This document shows positions 53,967 to 61,441 of a stretch of 64,000 nucleotides of DNA, in pieces. The DNA is from Miniphocaeibacter sp012841535. GTDB lineage: Bacteria > Bacillota > Clostridia > Tissierellales > Peptoniphilaceae. The DNA lies in the NCBI RefSeq assembly GCF_049274025.1, contig NZ_JBASRV010000035.1; one strand, given 5' to 3'. The notes below the pieces were generated by a model that had not been told where the DNA came from, did not search any database, and was given only the letters and a program-made list of their open reading frames with translations. How positions within the stretch are numbered: position 1 is the first letter of the stretch; each line of letters starts with the position of its first letter. A program made the position numbers and the translations under genes.

Positions 53967-54543
53967 TTTTTTAGGCTCTATTCATTATACAATGTTTAGA
54001 AAAATTCAATTCCAAAACTTCATTGTAGAAAAAATTTTAAATATTGCCAAACTTCATGGTTATAACTATATTGTTGATAATACTAATGAATTAGGAATTT
54101 TAGAAGAAGGAAAACTTGAAGATGTTATAGATAAGGAAAATATTCATGGCTGGTTACAAGAAAGAGTAGACTTAGTTGAGAGGAAATTTGCCCTTGCTAT
54201 AAGTCAATTAATTATTGAAAATCCACTATTAATAAAAGAGATAAAGCTTCTAATGTATAAATTAGGTCAAGAAGAAAAGGACTATACAAATCCAAAAGAA
54301 GTTTATGAAATAATAAACTTTAAATTTTTAGATGGCATGCCTTGTCATAAAGCAATAGATATTATAGAAGAAAAAGAAAACTCAATTTCATATAAAGTTT
54401 TTACAGATATGCATTTAAATTTTTGGAATAAAAATGAAAATTTATATTGGGATTTGAGAAATGAATATATAAAAGGGGTATTAAGTAACAGCGACTATAG
54501 ATTATATAAGTTGTCAAAAGACTATTATGAAATCAGGAGTTAA
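53959..54543 (+). CDS. Uncharacterised protein of the hcp-hemerythrin operon
   Basis: A 194-residue soluble protein of unknown function. It is rich in Lys, Glu and Ile and appears largely helical, with a central motif FLDGMPCHKAIDIIEEKE and a Cys in that segment. No signal peptide or membrane span is visible. The start at 53959 overlaps the hcp end by eight bases; an ATG at 53947 would add four residues. It lies three bases before the hemerythrin gene, so all three genes are likely co-translated. A role in nitric oxide or oxygen stress is suggested only by context. Confidence 0.65.
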   Translation: MSSFLGSIHYTMFRKIQFQNFIVEKILNIAKLHGYNYIVDNTNELGILEEGKLEDVIDKENIHGWLQERVDLVERKFALAISQLIIENPLLIKEIKLLMYKLGQEEKDYTNPKEVYEIINFKFLDGMPCHKAIDIIEEKENSISYKVFTDMHLNFWNKNENLYWDLRNEYIKGVLSNSDYRLYKLSKDYYEIRS

Positions 54544-54545
54544 TT

Positions 54546-55088
54546 ATGTTTACAGTTGATTATTTAAAGAAGGAACATGAAGAATTATCGGTTTTTGTAA
54601 CTAGATTAGAAGATGAATGTATTTCTATTTTAAATGGTGAAGAAGTTAATGATGAATTTTTTAAGGCGGCTATTGAATTTATTAGAAAATATGCTGACGA
54701 AACACATCATAAAAAAGAAGAGGATATTCTTTTTAAATATATGATGGATAATCTTGGGGCACCGGCAGAAAAGTTAATAAGAACCGGTATGTTAACAGAG
54801 CATCAAATGGCAAGGTATTATGTTCTAGAGCTGGAAAAGTATTTAAACAACTATAAATTAGAAAAAAATGATAGGGATAAAATTCAAATAATAGGCAATA
54901 CTATGAGTTATGTAAACCTATTAAGAAGTCATATAGATAAAGAAAATAATGCAGTTTATCCTTTTGGAGAAAATAATTTGTCCGGTGATATTAAGATGAA
55001 AATAGATGAGGAAATGGGGCAAAGAATTGAAATAGAAGAAAGGGATTTAGATAGAAAGTCTCAATTGTTGGAGATTATATATAAATAA
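54546..55088 (+). CDS. Hemerythrin-domain protein
   Basis: A 180-residue hemerythrin-like four-helix protein that binds a diiron site. Iron ligands fit KEHEELS at the start, ETHHKKEEDILF, MLTEHQMARYYV and RSHIDKENNAVYPF, the usual His/Glu pattern. Related proteins bind oxygen or nitric oxide, or help repair iron-sulfur clusters. Its place after hcp supports a role in nitrosative or oxidative stress. A terminator follows. Confidence 0.9.
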   Translation: MFTVDYLKKEHEELSVFVTRLEDECISILNGEEVNDEFFKAAIEFIRKYADETHHKKEEDILFKYMMDNLGAPAEKLIRTGMLTEHQMARYYVLELEKYLNNYKLEKNDRDKIQIIGNTMSYVNLLRSHIDKENNAVYPFGENNLSGDIKMKIDEEMGQRIEIEERDLDRKSQLLEIIYK

Positions 55089-55130
55089 AACTTCTTTATA
55101 TACAAAAGTAGACTCAAAAAAGATAGATTT

Positions 55131-55166
55131 TACCAGAGTAGATTTGTTACTCTGGTATTTGTTTTA
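55131..55166 (+). terminator. Terminator of the hcp operon
   Basis: TACCAGAGTA and TACTCTGGTA form a 10-bp perfect stem with a 7-base loop, followed by a T-rich tail. Confidence 0.85.
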
Positions 55167-55299
55167 ATTTGCTATAATTAATTTTTTACTATTATAATTT
55201 AAGAATATTATATGAAAAAGAAATATATATGTATAAAATTATATTAAGAAATTTATTGAAAAGGCTTTACTTTTTTATTTTAACATGATAATATATATT

Positions 55300-55534
55300 C
55301 AATATTTTTTAAAAGCGTTATGGAAAAGCGTAAAATTGAAAGACTGTAGAGACTAGGTGGTTGGTGAAAACCTAGGTTGGAAAATTTTACTTCTAGTTTC
55401 CTAGTTTCATTTCTGAGTTTAGTAGGAAGTGACGAGTAGTTTCGTTAAAGACTTTTGAGTGGCATAGTATTTATGCAAATTAGGTGGTAACACGGTTAAC
55501 AGCGTCCTATTATATAGGGATGCTGTTTTTTTAT
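55300..55534 (+). ncRNA. T-box leader 1 (specifier probably Phe UUU)
   Basis: A tRNA-sensing T-box riboswitch. It contains stem I with GTTATGGAAAAGCGTA and the TGGTGAAA apical motif, a degenerate T-box AGGTGGTAACACGG (55482-55495), and a terminator (AACAGC / GCTGTT, 55498-55527, then T7). Aligned with leader 2 at AGTAGGAAG, the specifier codon falls on TTT in GAG-TTT-A, which would read Phe tRNA, not Leu. No gene follows directly, only repeats and a second T-box. The specifier assignment rests on alignment, not a folded model. Confidence 0.8.
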
Positions 55535-55535
55535 T

Positions 55536-55765
55536 ATGACCTAACCCAATGAGCGAAGCGAATTGCAGGTAGGTCAAATGCAACCTGTTTCCCAAGAGCA
55601 AAGCGATTGGTAGAAACAGTCTGCATTATGACAAGAAGGTATAATAAATGAAAAACAAACTAAGATATAAAATTAAATTTTTAATTTAGCAAGGAAAGTA
55701 GAGAGGCTAACCCAATTTGTGAAACAAATTGTTAGTAGGTCTGCAGACAACAATATGATAAGAAG
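55536..55765. repeat. Three related hairpin elements between the T-boxes
   Basis: Three short palindromes share a pattern: CCCAATGAGCGAAGCGAATTG (near 55545-55565, nested in GACCTA/TAGGTC), CCCAAGAGCAAAGCGATTGG (55591-55610, nested in CTGTTTC/GAAACAG) and CCCAATTTGTGAAACAAATTG (near 55711-55731, nested in CTAAC/GTTAG). Copies two and three are both followed by a TAG-containing segment, GTCTGCA and ATGAnAAGAAG. An unconvincing 13-codon ORF (55648-55689) lies between them. They look like copies of one small unclassified element. Confidence 0.6.
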
Positions 55766-55799
55766 ATTTGTAAACTAAGTTACCATTACAAAAAAAATT

Positions 55800-56027
55800 A
55801 ATATATACGTTATGAAAAAGCATATTCTACAAAAATTTATAGAGAGTTATCGTTTGGTGGAAGATAATAATTGGGAGAGAGTATTACTAATTTTCTAGTA
55901 TTTCTTTTGAATTAAGTAGGAAGAAAGGTTAGTCGCCTTAAGATTTTAAGTGGTCTATTTATTATAGGCAAACAGTGTGGTACCGCGAATATTTCGTCCC
56001 TGTATTTTACAGGGATTATTTTTTTAT
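55800..56027 (+). ncRNA. T-box leader 2 of the leu operon (specifier probably Leu UUA)
   Basis: A canonical T-box leader with AGAGAG and TGGTGGAA in stem I. The specifier loop reads GAA-TTA-A, which matches a leucine codon. A clear T-box AGTGTGGTACCGCG (55974-55987) is followed by a terminator (TCCCTGTA / TACAGGGA, 55997-56015, then a T-run). It lies 30 bases upstream of leuA, so uncharged tRNA-Leu should permit leuACDB transcription. Confidence 0.92.
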
Positions 56028-56055
56028 ATAAATAAGTATTAATAGGGAGGAAAAA

Positions 56056-57585
56056 ATGATAAAGATATTTGATACAACTTTAAGAGATGGTGAACAATCA
56101 CCAGGCTGTAGTATGAATTTAAATGAAAAATTGCAAATGGCTAGGCAATTGGAAAGATTAAATGTTGATATTATAGAAGCGGGTTTTGCTATTTCTTCAA
56201 AGGGAGATTTTGAGTCAGTAAAAAGAATTGCTCAAACTGTAGAAAAACCAATAGTTGCTTCTTTAGCAAGAGCATTAGAAAAAGATATTGATGCTGCATG
56301 GAGAGCGGTCAAGGATGCTAATAATCCAAGAATTCATACCTTCTTAGCAACATCTCCTATTCATTTAGAATATAAATTAAAAATGACAGAAGAACAGGCA
56401 ATTGAAAGGGCAGTTGCAGCTGTAAGACATGCTAAGAAATACTGTCATGATGTTGAATTTTCAGCAGAAGATGCAACTAGAACTTCAGTGGAGTTTTTGG
56501 CTAAAATATTTGAAGCTGTTATTGATGCCGGTGCTACAGTAATTAACATTCCGGATACAGTAGGTTATGCAGATCCTTTTGAATATTATGAATTTATAAA
56601 AGCTATAAAAGAAAATACAAGAGGAATGGAAAATGTAGATATTTCAGTTCATTGTCATAACGACCTAGGTCTTGCAGTTGCAAATTCATTGGCAGCTATT
56701 AAAGCTGGAGCAACTCAAGTTGAATGTACCGTTAATGGTATAGGAGAACGAGCAGGAAATGCAGCTATGGAAGAAGTTGTTATGAACTTAAAAGTAAGAC
56801 AAGACGTTTATAAGGTTGACACTAATATTGTAACTACTGAAATAATGCGTTCATCTAATTTACTACAGAATATTACAGGAGCTAAGGTTCAAGCTAACAA
56901 GGCGATTGTAGGTGTAAATGCCTTTGCCCATGAATCGGGAATACACCAACATGGAGTATTAGCTAATAAAGAAACCTATGAAATAATGACTCCAGAATCA
57001 ATAGGACTTTCTAAAAATAATATGGTTCTAGGTAAACATTCAGGAAAACATGCTTTAAAGGACAGATTAGAGGATTTAGGATATAAGGTTTCAGATGAAG
57101 AGTTAAATAATATATTTGACAGATTTAAAACATTAGCTGATGAAAAGAAAACAGTTTATGACCAAGACCTAGAAGCTTTAATCCTTAGGGATATGTCTAA
57201 TATGATTTCAAAATATGAGTTAGTGGATTATTCTACAGCTACTAGTGAAGGTAAGGAATCTAAAACAATTATAAAAATTAGGCAAGATGATGAGGAAATG
57301 GAAATTGTCGGTTCAGGAAAAGGACCTATTGATGCAGCTTTTGATGCTTTAGGAAAAATATTTGGTTCAGAAATAAAATTAGAGGATTTTTCTATCTACT
57401 CTGTAACAAAAGGAAAAGACGCCCTAGGAGAAACTTCATTAAAGCTTTCTAAGGGGGATAGAATTTTTACCGGTAAAGGTATTTCAAATGATATTATTAA
57501 ATCCAGTATTTTAGCATATGTAAATGCAATGAATCATGTTGAATACTTTACAGAGAGAATAAATGCACAGGGAGAAGGAATTTAA
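56056..57585 (+). CDS. leuA: 2-isopropylmalate synthase
   Basis: LeuA (509 residues) condenses 2-oxoisovalerate with acetyl-CoA, the first step of leucine synthesis. The barrel signature FDTTLRDGEQSPGCSMN is at the N-terminus, the metal-binding HCHNDLGLAVANSLAAI follows, and NAFAHESGIHQHGVL leads into the C-terminal leucine-sensing domain (about 390-509), so feedback inhibition is likely. GGGAGG precedes the ATG. It is the first gene of leuACDB and is controlled by the Leu T-box. Confidence 0.96.
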   Translation: MIKIFDTTLRDGEQSPGCSMNLNEKLQMARQLERLNVDIIEAGFAISSKGDFESVKRIAQTVEKPIVASLARALEKDIDAAWRAVKDANNPRIHTFLATSPIHLEYKLKMTEEQAIERAVAAVRHAKKYCHDVEFSAEDATRTSVEFLAKIFEAVIDAGATVINIPDTVGYADPFEYYEFIKAIKENTRGMENVDISVHCHNDLGLAVANSLAAIKAGATQVECTVNGIGERAGNAAMEEVVMNLKVRQDVYKVDTNIVTTEIMRSSNLLQNITGAKVQANKAIVGVNAFAHESGIHQHGVLANKETYEIMTPESIGLSKNNMVLGKHSGKHALKDRLEDLGYKVSDEELNNIFDRFKTLADEKKTVYDQDLEALILRDMSNMISKYELVDYSTATSEGKESKTIIKIRQDDEEMEIVGSGKGPIDAAFDALGKIFGSEIKLEDFSIYSVTKGKDALGETSLKLSKGDRIFTGKGISNDIIKSSILAYVNAMNHVEYFTERINAQGEGI

Positions 57586-57602
57586 ACAAGGGGGATTTTA
57601 AT

Positions 57603-58862
57603 ATGGGAATGACAATGACGCAAAAAATTCTAGCAAAACATGCAGGATTAGAGTCAGTTAAAAAAGATCAATTTATAATGGCAAAATTAGATATGGTACT
57701 TGGTAATGATATTACAACACCGGTAGCAATAAATGAATTTCATAAAATGACAGATGGTGGAGTTTTTGACAAAGAAAAAATATCCATAGTTTTAGACCAT
57801 TTTGTACCTGCTAAAGATATAAAATCAGCAACTCAGGCTAAAAAATGTAAAGAATTTGCTAGAGAATATGGAATAAAAAACTTCTTTGAAGTGGGACGTT
57901 CAGGAATAGAACATGCACTATTGCCGGAAAAAGGTTTAGTTAAAGCCGGAGATGTAATAATTGGTGCTGACTCCCATACCTGTACTTATGGTGCTTTAGG
58001 GGCTTTTTCTACAGGGGTAGGTTCTACAGATATGGCTGCCGGAATGGCAACAGGAGAAGCTTGGTTTAAAGTTCCAGGGGCAATAAAATTTAACTTAACA
58101 GGTAAACTAAATAAATATGTAACAGGAAAAGATTTAATTCTTCATATAATAGGGATGATTGGTGTTGATGGAGCAAGATATAAATCTATGGAATTTATGG
58201 GAGAAGGTGCTTCAACAATAGAAATGGATGACAGATTTTCAATTTGTAATATGGCAATAGAAGCCGGGGCAAAAAATGGGACTTTTCCAGTTGATGACAA
58301 GACCAGACAATATATGAAAGAACATGGAGTAAATAATTGGGAAGAGTTTTATGCTGATGACGATGCAGAATATGATCAGGTTATAAATATAGATTTGTCT
58401 AAAGTAAAAATGACAGTTGCCTTTCCACATTTACCTGAAAATGCAAGAACAATAGATGAAGTTGGTAATATTGAAATACAGCAGGTAGTAATTGGTTCTT
58501 GTACAAATGGTAGAATTAAAGACATGAGAGAGGCAGCAGAAATATTAAAGGGAAAAACCATTGCTGAAGATTTAAGATGTATTATAATTCCGGCAACACA
58601 GGAAATCTATAAACAATGTGTTCAAGAAGGATTAGCAGAAATTTTTATAGATGCAGGATGTGTATTTAGTACACCTACTTGTGGACCTTGTTTAGGTGGT
58701 TATATGGGAATATTAGCCGATGGTGAAAAATGTGTATCTACTACAAATAGAAACTTTGTAGGAAGAATGGGACATACAGGTTCAGAAGTATATTTAGCTA
58801 GTCCTGTTATTGCGGCATATTCAGCAATTGCAGGGAAAATAGCAGGACCGGAAAGTAATTAG
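57603..58862 (+). CDS. leuC: 3-isopropylmalate dehydratase large subunit
   Basis: LeuC (419 residues) with LeuD isomerises 2- to 3-isopropylmalate using a [4Fe-4S] cluster. The segments DSHTCTYGALGAFSTGVGSTD, GSCTNGRIKDM and CGPCLGGYMGIL hold the cluster cysteines and substrate-binding residues. The length marks the shorter, archaeal/clostridial type rather than the longer enterobacterial form. It begins 17 bases after leuA. Confidence 0.96.
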   Translation: MGMTMTQKILAKHAGLESVKKDQFIMAKLDMVLGNDITTPVAINEFHKMTDGGVFDKEKISIVLDHFVPAKDIKSATQAKKCKEFAREYGIKNFFEVGRSGIEHALLPEKGLVKAGDVIIGADSHTCTYGALGAFSTGVGSTDMAAGMATGEAWFKVPGAIKFNLTGKLNKYVTGKDLILHIIGMIGVDGARYKSMEFMGEGASTIEMDDRFSICNMAIEAGAKNGTFPVDDKTRQYMKEHGVNNWEEFYADDDAEYDQVINIDLSKVKMTVAFPHLPENARTIDEVGNIEIQQVVIGSCTNGRIKDMREAAEILKGKTIAEDLRCIIIPATQEIYKQCVQEGLAEIFIDAGCVFSTPTCGPCLGGYMGILADGEKCVSTTNRNFVGRMGHTGSEVYLASPVIAAYSAIAGKIAGPESN

Positions 58863-58871
58863 GAGGAAAAA

Positions 58872-59360
58872 ATGGGAAGAGTTTTCAAATATGGTGATAA
58901 TATAGACACAGATGTTATAATTCCAGCTCGTTATTTAAATACGCAAGATCCAAAAGAACTGGCAAAGTTCTGTATGATAGATATAGATGAGAATTTTAAT
59001 AAGGAAGTAAAAGAAGGGGATTTTATAGTAGCAGGAGATAATTTTGGTTGTGGATCTTCAAGGGAACATGCACCAATAGCTATAAAAGCCAGTGGAGTAA
59101 AAGCGGTAATTGCAAAGAATTATGCAAGAATTTTCTACAGAAATTCATTTAATATAGGAATGCCAATTTTAGAGTCAGATGAAGCAGTAGAAAAAATAGA
59201 CAACGGTGATGATATTGATGTTGATTTTAAAACAGGTATTATAACAAATAATACTAAAAATGAAAAATATCAATCTCAAATAATTCCTGCCTTTATGGAA
59301 AAAATAATTGCAGCAGATGGACTTGTAAACTATGTTAGACAGGGAGGAAGAAATGAATAA
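58872..59360 (+). CDS. leuD: 3-isopropylmalate dehydratase small subunit
   Basis: LeuD (162 residues) is the swivelling partner of LeuC. The motifs GDNIDTDVIIPARYLN, GDNFGCGSSREHAPIAIK and NYARIFYRNSFNIGMP are diagnostic. It follows leuC by nine bases, with AGGAGG between, and its end overlaps the leuB start. Confidence 0.95.
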   Translation: MGRVFKYGDNIDTDVIIPARYLNTQDPKELAKFCMIDIDENFNKEVKEGDFIVAGDNFGCGSSREHAPIAIKASGVKAVIAKNYARIFYRNSFNIGMPILESDEAVEKIDNGDDIDVDFKTGIITNNTKNEKYQSQIIPAFMEKIIAADGLVNYVRQGGRNE

Positions 59361-60423
59361 GACAATTGCAGTTACAAAAGGCGATGGAATAGGCGTTGAA
59401 ATTGTAGATGAAGCTTTAAAAGTATTAAATAAGGTTGCAGAGAAATATGGACACGAATTTGAATATAAATACGCCTTAATAGGTGGTGCAGCTTATGATA
59501 AATACCACACTCCATTACCAGAGGAAACCTTAGAAATATGTAAAGCATCAGATGCGGTTTTTTTAGGAGCAGTTGGTGGAGATAAATGGGATAATGTAGA
59601 GCCGGATTTAAGACCTGAAAAGGGACTATTAGCCCTTAGAAAAGGACTTAGTCTTTATGCTAATCTTAGACCGGCAACAATATATGAAGCATTAAAATCT
59701 GCTTCACCATTAAAAGACTATATAGTTGAAAAGGGTGTAGATATATTAGTAGTAAGGGAACTTATTGGCGGAATATATTTCGGAGATAGGAAAACATACG
59801 TTGAAGATGGTGTAAGAACTGCCTATGATGTTGAAAAATACAATGAAAATGAAATAAAGAGAATATCTAAAATGGCATTTGACTCTGCAATGAAAAGAAG
59901 AAAGAAAGTAACACTGGTAGACAAGGCAAATGTACTTGATTCCAGTAAGTTATGGAGAGAAGTTGTAAAGGAAATGGCAAAAGATTATCCTGAAGTAGAA
60001 CTTGACTTTATGTATGTAGACAATGCTTCTATGCAACTTGTAAAAAATCCGTCACAATTTGATGTAATACTTACAAATAATATTTTCGGAGATATTTTAT
60101 CTGATGAATCCAGTCAAATTACAGGTTCAATAGGAATGCTTCCATCTGCAAGTATAAGTGAAATAGGTATTCATATGTATGAACCAATACACGGTTCAGC
60201 TCCTGACATTGCAGGACAGGATATAGCTAATCCGTTGGCTACAATACTTTCAGTTGCTATGATGTTAAGATATTCTTTTGACTTAGAGGAGGAAGCTATC
60301 GCTATTGAAAAGGCAGTTGAAAAAGTCTTAGAAGAAGGTATACGAACAATTGATATAAAAGAACCTAATGGAAAGTATGTAAAATGTTCAGAAATAGGTA
60401 CAGCAGTAGCAGAAAGGATATAA
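59353..60423 (+). CDS. leuB: 3-isopropylmalate dehydrogenase
   Basis: LeuB (357 residues) is the NAD-dependent oxidative decarboxylase giving 2-oxoisocaproate. It shows the start VTKGDGIGVEIVDEALKVL, the substrate arginines in LRPEKGLLALRKGLSLYANLRP, VVRELIGGIYFG, and the NAD-loop GSAPDIAGQDIANPLATILS. The ATG at 59353 was chosen because GGGAGG lies just before it, although an in-frame ATG occurs at 59332. It overlaps leuD by eight bases and the next gene by one. Confidence 0.96.
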   Translation: MNKTIAVTKGDGIGVEIVDEALKVLNKVAEKYGHEFEYKYALIGGAAYDKYHTPLPEETLEICKASDAVFLGAVGGDKWDNVEPDLRPEKGLLALRKGLSLYANLRPATIYEALKSASPLKDYIVEKGVDILVVRELIGGIYFGDRKTYVEDGVRTAYDVEKYNENEIKRISKMAFDSAMKRRKKVTLVDKANVLDSSKLWREVVKEMAKDYPEVELDFMYVDNASMQLVKNPSQFDVILTNNIFGDILSDESSQITGSIGMLPSASISEIGIHMYEPIHGSAPDIAGQDIANPLATILSVAMMLRYSFDLEEEAIAIEKAVEKVLEEGIRTIDIKEPNGKYVKCSEIGTAVAERI

Positions 60424-61214
60424 TGGAAAAAAAAGAAGTACTGGCTTTTGATAATATTACATTTAGAAGAGATGGAAGAGAAATACTAAGGGGAGTAAAT
60501 TGGACTATTAAGGAAGGAGAAAAATGGGTCTTACTTGGACTTAATGGTTCCGGTAAATCCACCTTACTTGGAATGGTTCCGGTATTTACCCATCCAACAT
60601 CAGGAGAGTTAAGGGTGTTTGAAAAAACCTTTGGAAAATATCCTTGGGAAAAGGTAAAGTCTAGAGTAGGTTTTGTATCTTCAACAATGTATAGTTTCTA
60701 CAATACTTTAAATTATTATAGTCTAGAGGAAATAGTAATAAGTGGAAAATATAGTACCATAGGTATATATCGGGATTTAGAGCCGGAAGACTATATTATG
60801 GCTAGACAGTTAATAAAGGATTTTAACTTAGAGTACCTAAAGGATGGAACCTTTTTAAATCAATCACAAGGTGAGCAAAGAAGAACCTTAATAGCAAGGG
60901 CCTTTATGAATAATCCGGACTTAATGCTCCTTGATGAACCTTGTGCCAGTTTAGATTTAAAATCTAGAGAATATTTATTAAAAACCTTAAACGATAAATA
61001 TGAGAAAACAGATAAACCTTTAGTTTATGTAACTCATAGTATAGAAGAAATTTTTCCAGCTATTAGCCATGTTGCAATAATGGATAAGGGAAAAATAGTA
61101 TATAAAGGAAAGAAAAAAGAAATAATTTCGGAAGATATTCTTTCAGAAGTTTATAATTGTAAAATAAAATTAAATTGGGAAAATAACAGACCTTGGTCAA
61201 GAATTATTTGGTAA
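60423..61214 (+). CDS. ABC transporter ATP-binding protein at the end of the leu operon
   Basis: A 263-residue stand-alone ATPase with Walker A GLNGSGKST, a signature-like SQGEQRRTLIARAF, Walker B LMLLDEPCASLD, and H-loop YVTHSIEEI. It resembles YlmA/ModF-like ATPases that lack an adjacent permease. It overlaps leuB by one base (TAATG), so it is translated with the leucine genes. No membrane partner is encoded nearby; its role in leucine metabolism or transport is unknown. Confidence 0.85.
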   Translation: MEKKEVLAFDNITFRRDGREILRGVNWTIKEGEKWVLLGLNGSGKSTLLGMVPVFTHPTSGELRVFEKTFGKYPWEKVKSRVGFVSSTMYSFYNTLNYYSLEEIVISGKYSTIGIYRDLEPEDYIMARQLIKDFNLEYLKDGTFLNQSQGEQRRTLIARAFMNNPDLMLLDEPCASLDLKSREYLLKTLNDKYEKTDKPLVYVTHSIEEIFPAISHVAIMDKGKIVYKGKKKEIISEDILSEVYNCKIKLNWENNRPWSRIIW

Positions 61215-61249
61215 GTTATAAATGATTTTCCATTTACAATATAATAGTA

Positions 61250-61322
61250 ATAACTTATAATAAATCTACTACTACTTATGTTTTTAAGTACACTATATTT
61301 TTATTATAAGTTATTTTTTATT
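61250..61322 (+). terminator. Terminator of the leu operon
   Basis: AATAACTTATAATAAA and TTTATTATAAGTTATT form a 16-bp perfect stem with a 35-base loop, followed by a T-run. Confidence 0.75.
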
Positions 61323-61371
61323 TGCAATTCTTACAATAATAGTAGGGATTGCATTTAAGCATATGTAGTCT

Positions 61372-61411
61372 AATAAATATAATCTTATCTATGAGTAAAT
61401 AAATATAATCT
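61372..61411. repeat. 14-base direct repeat upstream of the surface protein
   Basis: AATAAATATAATCT occurs at 61372-61385 and 61398-61411, start-to-start 26 bases, just upstream of the surface-protein start. It may be a regulator site or a chance AT-rich repeat. Confidence 0.4.
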
Positions 61412-61441
61412 AGAATTGGTTTAATTAAGGAGGGATAAATT

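Noticed and set aside
55648..55689. A 13-codon leader peptide between the T-boxes
   Set aside because: It has an AGAAGG upstream, but it is very short, has no run of Leu codons and lies among structured repeats.
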